Assembly (NCBI GenBank): GCA_021798195.1
Contig: JAJZYH010000010.1
Coordinates: forward strand, 1-55,024
DNA: 55,024 nt
Direction of reading: 5' to 3'
From: Thermoplasmata archaeon
GTDB taxonomy: Archaea > Thermoplasmatota > Thermoplasmata > Lutacidiplasmatales > UBA184
Below the pieces are notes generated by a model that searched no databases, was not told the DNA's origin, and saw only the letters and a list, made by a program, of their open reading frames with translations. The position numbers were made by a program, and so were the translations under genes. Positions 50,981 to 55,024 of the stretch are shown piece by piece. How positions within the stretch are numbered: position 1 is the first letter of the stretch; the number at the start of each line of letters is the position of its first letter.

Positions 50981-51657
50981 GGATCTCTTGCCTTTCGCAG
51001 AACCCAGCGGTCCACGGTGATCCACCCCCGGCGCTCCCGATGGTGGGGGAACGTGGGGGGAATGGCCCATGCCTCGCGCTGGTGTTCCTCGATGATGACG
51101 GGCCGTCCCAGTGTCCATCGGTGTATAAACGTTTGTGATGCGGCGTTGGAGAACATGTGGAGGGAGCCTCCGGGAGGAAGGGCCACCCAGGCACATTCGA
51201 GGAAGGGGCGGTCCGCGTGCTTCCGTTGCGCCCCAAACGGAGGGTTCATCACCACCGTCTCCGCGGAAAGGGGCTCCGCGGGTGGGATCTCGCTCTTTAA
51301 CCAGTTCACTTCGATCCCCAGGGTGTCCGCATTTCGCCGCGCCACCGCAAGCGCCTTTGGGTCCATGTCCACGCCCAGTACGGTGGAGGCCCCCAGGAGG
51401 GCGGCCCCGATGGCGAGGATCCCGGTACCGCATCCCAGGTCCAGGACCGTTCTCCCCCGGATGTCCCCCCGGCCCAGGGCGTCCCACAGGAGGCCGGACG
51501 CGCTCTGCGGGGGCGTCGCGACCTGTTCGGTACCAGCTTCCGCACCGGGGAACCCTTCCAGACGGGCCAGGAGGCGGGTGAGCGCGGTCCTCCGGAGAGC
51601 CCCGGGCAGGGATGGGGTCCCGCCCGGCGGCTGGACCGGGACCTGGGGTACGCTCAT
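50977..51657 (-). CDS. METTL5-like rRNA N6-adenine methyltransferase
   Basis: A 226-residue SAM-dependent methyltransferase. TEQVATPPQSASGLL near 43-57 matches the family's Q-Y/V-x-T-P segment, the SAM site is VLDLGCGTGILAIGAALLGA near 71-90 and the N6-adenine catalytic motif is NPPFGAQRKHADRPF near 139. METTL5 homologues modify an adenine in small-subunit rRNA; the target here is inferred. The only ATG start (51657) begins with the discriminator base of the tRNA-Leu just upstream; no other ATG, GTG or TTG is in frame for at least 60 codons. Csl4 follows with an ATGA overlap. Confidence 0.9.
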   Translation of the reverse strand: MSVPQVPVQPPGGTPSLPGALRRTALTRLLARLEGFPGAEAGTEQVATPPQSASGLLWDALGRGDIRGRTVLDLGCGTGILAIGAALLGASTVLGVDMDPKALAVARRNADTLGIEVNWLKSEIPPAEPLSAETVVMNPPFGAQRKHADRPFLECAWVALPPGGSLHMFSNAASQTFIHRWTLGRPVIIEEHQREAWAIPPTFPHHRERRGWITVDRWVLRKARDP

Positions 51658-51770
51658 GCGGGGAGCCGGATTCGAACCGGCGGACGCCTACGCGACAGGA
51701 TCTCCCGTCGGTCGCCTCGATGCGGACCGATCTTAAGTCCCGCGCCGTTGCCAGGCTGAGCCATCCCCGC
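51657..51770 (-). tRNA. tRNA-Leu(UAA) with a 30-nt intron
   Basis: Acceptor arms GCGGGGA and TCCCCGC pair fully, the T arm is GCCGG-TTCGAAT-CCGGC and a long variable arm (CGC-GTAG-GCG) marks a class II tRNA. The anticodon loop CTTAAGA gives UAA, for leucine UUA codons. After G37 a 30-base intron starts ATCGGTCCGC and ends CGACGGGAG; removal restores stem CGGGA/TCCTG. The intron holds a TCGGTC/GACCGA helix and AGATC is repeated at both junctions, a relaxed bulge-helix-bulge. The mature length is 84 with A73 at 51657. CCA is not encoded. It lies 11 bases after the PRC-barrel stop, with no TATA box of its own. Confidence 0.92.
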
Positions 51771-51781
51771 GTGGGGACGTG

Positions 51782-52096
51782 TCACCGGGAGGTCGACGGA
51801 ACGCCCTTCGCGGAAGCCCCGACGGCCTCTCCCGGCTTCCCGGCAGCGCCCCGCTTCACGGACACGCGCTTGGGGAAATACTTCAATAAGATCACGTCGT
51901 TCACGGCAGAGACCCACCGGTACGGCACGTTCACGCTCTTCGAGTCCTCCACGAGCAGCTGGTTCGTCTCGGAAACGAAGAGCCCGTCGACGCGCGCACC
52001 CTCCACATCCACCACGACGTTCGTGACGTCCCCCAGGAGCCGTCCGTCCTGGGTATAGATCTGCCGCCCGATGAGCTCCGTCATTTCCACCAACAT
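51782..52096 (-). CDS. PRC-barrel domain protein
   Basis: A 104-residue protein with a PRC-barrel: ELIGRQIYTQDGRLLGDVTNVVVD (7-30), a second strand pair around DGLFVSETNQLLV, and VPYRWVSAVNDVILLKYFP (57-75). Archaeal stand-alone PRC-barrel proteins are widespread and small; some act in cell division or RNA handling, but this one's role is unknown. A CACTTAAGC element near 52126-52134 gives a promoter about 33 bases upstream. It leads the tRNA-methyltransferase-Csl4 run. Confidence 0.82.
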   Translation of the reverse strand: MLVEMTELIGRQIYTQDGRLLGDVTNVVVDVEGARVDGLFVSETNQLLVEDSKSVNVPYRWVSAVNDVILLKYFPKRVSVKRGAAGKPGEAVGASAKGVPSTSR

Positions 52097-52167
52097 TCGC
52101 GAAGTCCCCCGGGGCGCGACGTCCTTGGTTGCTTAAGTGCTTTTTCCTGCAGGAGATGTCGTCCCGT

Positions 52168-53979
52168 TCAGGTGGGCGGGCTCCCTTCGGAGCTCTCGCC
52201 CGTCCCTTCGGCGGCTGCCTTCCGTACCTGGTTCTGGTAGAGCCGGACGAGCTCGCCTGTGGTGGTGGCCTGCTCGGGCGCCTTGTCTTCCCGGAGACGA
52301 CCCGTGTAGCGGGGGAAGCGCAGGGCGAGCCCGAAACCCTCCCGAAGGCGCCCGAACGCCGCCCGATGGACCGGGGAGAGGGAGAGCTCTGCCCCCCGGA
52401 TCTCCAGGACCAGGGAGGGTTCCAGCCATACATCGGGGACGAGATGGCTCGTCACCTCCTCGGGCCGATCCGGGACCGCCCGCCCCCGGAGATCGGCGGT
52501 GAGCTTTTCGAGGGATTCCTCGTCGAACCCGCTTCCCACCTTGCAGAGAGTGGCGAAGGTCTCCGTGTCGGGGTCATACGCGGCCACCAGGAAGGCCCCA
52601 AACTTTCCCGCTCTCTTCCCCCGCCCCCAGAAGGCGCCCACCACCACGACGTCGATCGTGTCCGCCAGTTCGTGCGTATACTCCCTCTTGTACTTGATCC
52701 ACCAGAACCCACGGGCCCCGGCGCGGTAGGTGGATCCGGGAGCCATGGACTTGGCCATGATCCCCTCACACCCGTCGGCGAGGGCCTCCTGGAAGAAGGA
52801 CTCCGCCTCCGGTAGGCCCCCGATCTCCCTTCGGGTGGCAAGGCCCACCTGGCCCGAGGGGCGGAGGAGCTCCTCGAGGCGGCGTCGGCGCTCCGGGTAG
52901 GGGAGACCCAGGAGGGATTCCTCTCCCTGGAGCAGGAGGTCGAACAGGAGGTAGCGGATCGGCACCTCCTCGGCGTACTTCTCAAGGTCGTGCTTGCGAC
53001 CTCTCCTCCGAGAGATCTCCTGGAAGGGGCGCAGGTCCCCCGTTTCCGGATCCACCGGGACGCACTCTCCCTCCACGATCGCCGGACGGGAGGCAAGGGA
53101 GGAAGGTAGGGCTGCCAGGAGCTCGGGGAACTGGGCCCCGATGTCCTCCAGCCGGCGCGAGAAGAGCCGGGGGGATCCCTCCGCGGGGACGTGGGCCTGG
53201 ATCCGGAGCCCGTCGTACTTGTATTCGAAGGCGGCTCCCTCGGGCATCCTCTTGAGGACCGCAGCCAGGGAAGGTTCCCGCTCAGCCAGCATGGGCCGGA
53301 CGGGTTTCCCCACCGCCACACGGACCTCCCGAAGGGCGGCCAGGCCGCCCTGCCGGAGCCGGCGTCCGATCTCCCCCAGGTCCGACGTCACGTTGAACGC
53401 CTCCTCGATGCGGGAGCGGGCCTCCTTGAAGTCGGGGCCCCCGAACGCCTCGGCGAGCGCGTCGAGGAGCGTCATCTCCTTCACTCCCAGGCGGAGCTTT
53501 CCCAGCACGAATCGGACCAGATGCTTCGCCTCCACGGGGCTCGCCCGGCGCATGAGCTCCGCAAAGGTGCGCACCTTGACCTCCTGGGAGCCCTCCCCCG
53601 TGGCCCGGGCCATCCGCCAAAGGGCCTGGTAGGTCTCCGTGAGCTCCAGGGGGGGCGCGTCGTCCAGACTGCGCGGCCGGTGCTCCAGCAGTTCCCGGGC
53701 CGTGTCGCCCAGGTCCCCGGAGCCCTTGGCGAGCTCCTTGATGGAGTCCCCCGAACCTCCGGAGACGAGGGCGAGCGCCTTCCGGGCCAGGGAGTCCGCC
53801 ATCCCCAGCTCGATCCCCTCGTACTCGGGCCGGAGCTGGCCCTGCAGGAGGTAGAGGAACAGATCGATCTCCGCCTCGGGAACGGTGGGGATGACCTCCG
53901 CGAGGAGATGCCGGATCTCCAGTCGTTTGGAGGTCCCTTCGATACGTTCGTAGAGTTCGGCGAGCTCCGAAAGCCTCAT
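52168..53979 (-). CDS. lig: ATP-dependent DNA ligase
   Basis: A 603-residue replicative ligase. The N-terminal DNA-binding domain (1-225) leads into the nucleotidyltransferase domain with the adenylated Lys254 in FEYKYDGLRIQAH, then VEGECVPVD, FDLLL and GIMAKSMAPGSTYRAGARGFWWIKYKREY, and an OB domain with SLVLEIRGAELSLS. The end DKAPEQATTTGELVRLYQNQ is typical of archaea. ATG 53979 overlaps the rpe stop (ATGA). Cofactor preference is expected to be ATP. Confidence 0.96.
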   Translation of the reverse strand: MRLSELAELYERIEGTSKRLEIRHLLAEVIPTVPEAEIDLFLYLLQGQLRPEYEGIELGMADSLARKALALVSGGSGDSIKELAKGSGDLGDTARELLEHRPRSLDDAPPLELTETYQALWRMARATGEGSQEVKVRTFAELMRRASPVEAKHLVRFVLGKLRLGVKEMTLLDALAEAFGGPDFKEARSRIEEAFNVTSDLGEIGRRLRQGGLAALREVRVAVGKPVRPMLAEREPSLAAVLKRMPEGAAFEYKYDGLRIQAHVPAEGSPRLFSRRLEDIGAQFPELLAALPSSLASRPAIVEGECVPVDPETGDLRPFQEISRRRGRKHDLEKYAEEVPIRYLLFDLLLQGEESLLGLPYPERRRRLEELLRPSGQVGLATRREIGGLPEAESFFQEALADGCEGIMAKSMAPGSTYRAGARGFWWIKYKREYTHELADTIDVVVVGAFWGRGKRAGKFGAFLVAAYDPDTETFATLCKVGSGFDEESLEKLTADLRGRAVPDRPEEVTSHLVPDVWLEPSLVLEIRGAELSLSPVHRAAFGRLREGFGLALRFPRYTGRLREDKAPEQATTTGELVRLYQNQVRKAAAEGTGESSEGSPPT

Positions 53980-54662
53980 GGGACCCGTCCCTGGATGGCC
54001 TGGCGCAACCGTCGCAGGTTTTCCTGGGGGACCGCCCCGTTGGCGAACACCGAGTTCCCGCACACGAAGAAGTTCGCACCCGCGCCGGCCGCCAGGGGCC
54101 CGGTCTCCAGGGTCACGCCCCCGTCCACGGAAAGGTCCACGGAACGCCCCACCCGGTCGAGGGCCTCACGGACCTCCCGCAGCTTCGGCAGCACGTGGGG
54201 AAGGAAGGCCTGTCCCGAGAAGCCCGGGTGGACCGTCATCACGATGATCTCGTCGAATTCCGGCAGCAGGGCCTCGACCCGGGAGAAGGGGGTGTCCGGA
54301 CGGATGGCAAGCCCCGGCCGCTTCCCAAGGTCCCGGACCTGGTGCGCCAACGCCGCGGGATCCCCCCGGGCTTCCACGTGAAAGGCGAGGACGTCCCCCC
54401 CGGCCTGAGAGAATGCACCCAGGAACCGCGCCGGCTCTTCCACCATGAGGTGGATGTCCAGGGGGAGACGTGTCCGACGGCGGACATCCCGCACCAGGGC
54501 GGGCCCGAAGGAGATGTTGGGGACGAAATGTCCGTCCATCACGTCCAGGTGGAGCGCATCCGCGCCCCCTTCTTCCGCCGCCCGGATCGCGCCTTCCAGA
54601 TCCCCGAAATCCGCGCTGAGCAGCGAAGGAGCCAGACGGACCGGGAGGGAGGAATGGGCCAT
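53976..54662 (-). CDS. rpe: Ribulose-phosphate 3-epimerase
   Basis: A 228-residue TIM-barrel epimerase that interconverts ribulose and xylulose 5-phosphate. Landmarks are LAPSLLSADFGDL near 10-22, HLDVMDGHFVPNISFGP near 39-55 with the metal-binding His and Asp, DIHLMVEEP, VMTVHPGFSGQAFLP and the SVDGGV loop. It is uncommon in archaea; with PHI at 2 kb it points to pentose-phosphate interconversion through the ribulose-monophosphate branch. TATA-like CTCATATC lies about 28 bases from the ATG, so the mRNA is leaderless. The DNA ligase follows with an ATGA overlap. Confidence 0.94.
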   Translation of the reverse strand: MAHSSLPVRLAPSLLSADFGDLEGAIRAAEEGGADALHLDVMDGHFVPNISFGPALVRDVRRRTRLPLDIHLMVEEPARFLGAFSQAGGDVLAFHVEARGDPAALAHQVRDLGKRPGLAIRPDTPFSRVEALLPEFDEIIVMTVHPGFSGQAFLPHVLPKLREVREALDRVGRSVDLSVDGGVTLETGPLAAGAGANFFVCGNSVFANGAVPQENLRRLRQAIQGRVP

Positions 54663-54685
54663 GGGAGAGACCGACTGAGGGGCGG

Positions 54686-54693
54686 GATATGAG
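54686..54693 (-). promoter_or_regulatory. TATA box of the rpe-lig operon
   Basis: CTCATATC on the minus strand is centred about 28 bases before the rpe ATG. Confidence 0.6.
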
Positions 54694-54816
54694 CGTTCAG
54701 GTCCCTTTGAGGCTCCCACACCTTGGCAGAGAAGGGTGGGGAAAGGCGGTCCCCTTGCCCCCTCGCTCTCCGGGGCGTCCCTTGGTCCCTGGGGGGTTTG
54801 GGGTCTCGAGGTTGTA

Positions 54817-54830
54817 TGGTATATATACCA
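54817..54830 (+). promoter_or_regulatory. Palindromic TATA box of the pilin-like gene
   Basis: TGGTATATATACCA is a perfect 14-bp palindrome and the strongest TATA element in the window. It predicts transcription near 54850 and a leader of about 30 bases. Its symmetry could allow initiation in both directions. Confidence 0.65.
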
Positions 54831-54879
54831 CCTCTCGAATCAGGCAGTCAATCCGGGATTTCCGGAGCGGATTGAAAAC

Positions 54880-55024
54880 ATGTCGAGCACAACTGACACC
54901 AGCGATCTGGCGCCTCCGACACCCACCAAGTCCTCGAGCCGGGGCATCTCCCCGGTCCTCGCGGCCGTGATCATCGTCATCGTCCTGGTCGTGGCGGGCG
55001 CCGGTACGTTCTTCGCCCTGGCCC
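54880..55024 (+). CDS. Pilin-like or membrane-anchored secreted protein (5' end)
   Basis: Only the first 48 codons are in the window; no stop is reached. After a polar stretch (MSSTTDTSDLAPPTPTKSS) comes SRGISPVLAAVIIVIVLVVA, a charged residue and glycine followed by a hydrophobic helix, like the class III signal of archaeal pilins. The strong promoter suggests an abundant surface protein. A plain signal anchor is also possible. Confidence 0.55.
   Translation, partial: MSSTTDTSDLAPPTPTKSSSRGISPVLAAVIIVIVLVVAGAGTFFALA

Noticed and set aside
1-55024. CRISPR arrays, prophage genes or an origin of replication
   Set aside because: No regularly spaced repeats, integrase, capsid, Orc1/Cdc6 or origin-type repeats were seen.

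Overview
The window is a gene-dense, very G+C-rich stretch of archaeal chromosome. Archaeal markers are ribosomal proteins S8e, S12 and S7 with EF-2, SRP19, family-B DNA polymerase, the primase large subunit, exosome Csl4, a GPN-loop GTPase, pyruvoyl-dependent arginine decarboxylase, ADP-forming acyl-CoA synthetase, 2-oxoacid:ferredoxin oxidoreductase, a CDP-alcohol archaetidyltransferase and an intron-bearing tRNA-Leu. Many genes have a TATA box 24-32 bases before the start codon (leaderless mRNA), while inner operon genes have GGAGG-type ribosome sites or ATGA/GTGA overlaps. The gene set suggests a high-GC Thermoplasmatota-like lineage, probably heterotrophic. That placement is inference; no phylogeny was run.

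Layout. 0-5 kb: repair and sugar genes (pcm, AP-endonuclease-like protein, PHI isomerase, arginine decarboxylase, SRPBCC and SCP2 proteins, RNase HII). 5-9 kb: a KDG-aldolase/glucose-dehydrogenase pair (non-phosphorylative Entner-Doudoroff) and an ABC exporter. 9-12.7 kb: S8e-SRP19-GPN operon, TraB-like protein and unknowns. 12.7-19.3 kb: Mrp ATPase, ADP-forming acyl-CoA synthetase, MoaE/MoaD and KorAB, so 2-oxoacids can be oxidised to acyl-CoA and the thioester turned into ATP. 19.3-25 kb: small membrane proteins, DedA, dihydroorotase, PurM and a DMT transporter. 25-32 kb: a uracil-DNA glycosylase coupled to DNA polymerase B, then S12-S7-EF-2.

32-34 kb is the only accessory-looking stretch: an antitoxin/RelE pair beside a wrecked IS110-type transposase with a strong hairpin upstream. 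34-36 kb: three AIM24-family paralogues with a 58-residue zinc ribbon between the first two. 36-42 kb: Ogt, BirA and biotin genes encoding both carboxyltransferases and one biotin carrier but no biotin carboxylase, which looks like a transcarboxylase. 42-47.6 kb: RtcB, a site-2 protease, PriL, archaetidyltransferase and AK6 kinase. 47.7-48.9 kb: a membrane protein with an extracellular beta-rich region and a cytoplasmic C2H2 zinc finger. 49-54.7 kb, minus strand: an rpe-ligase operon, then PRC-barrel, tRNA-Leu(UAA), METTL5-like methyltransferase, Csl4 and SHMT, in which the last tRNA base is the A of the methyltransferase ATG. The window ends inside a pilin-like gene behind a palindromic TATA box.
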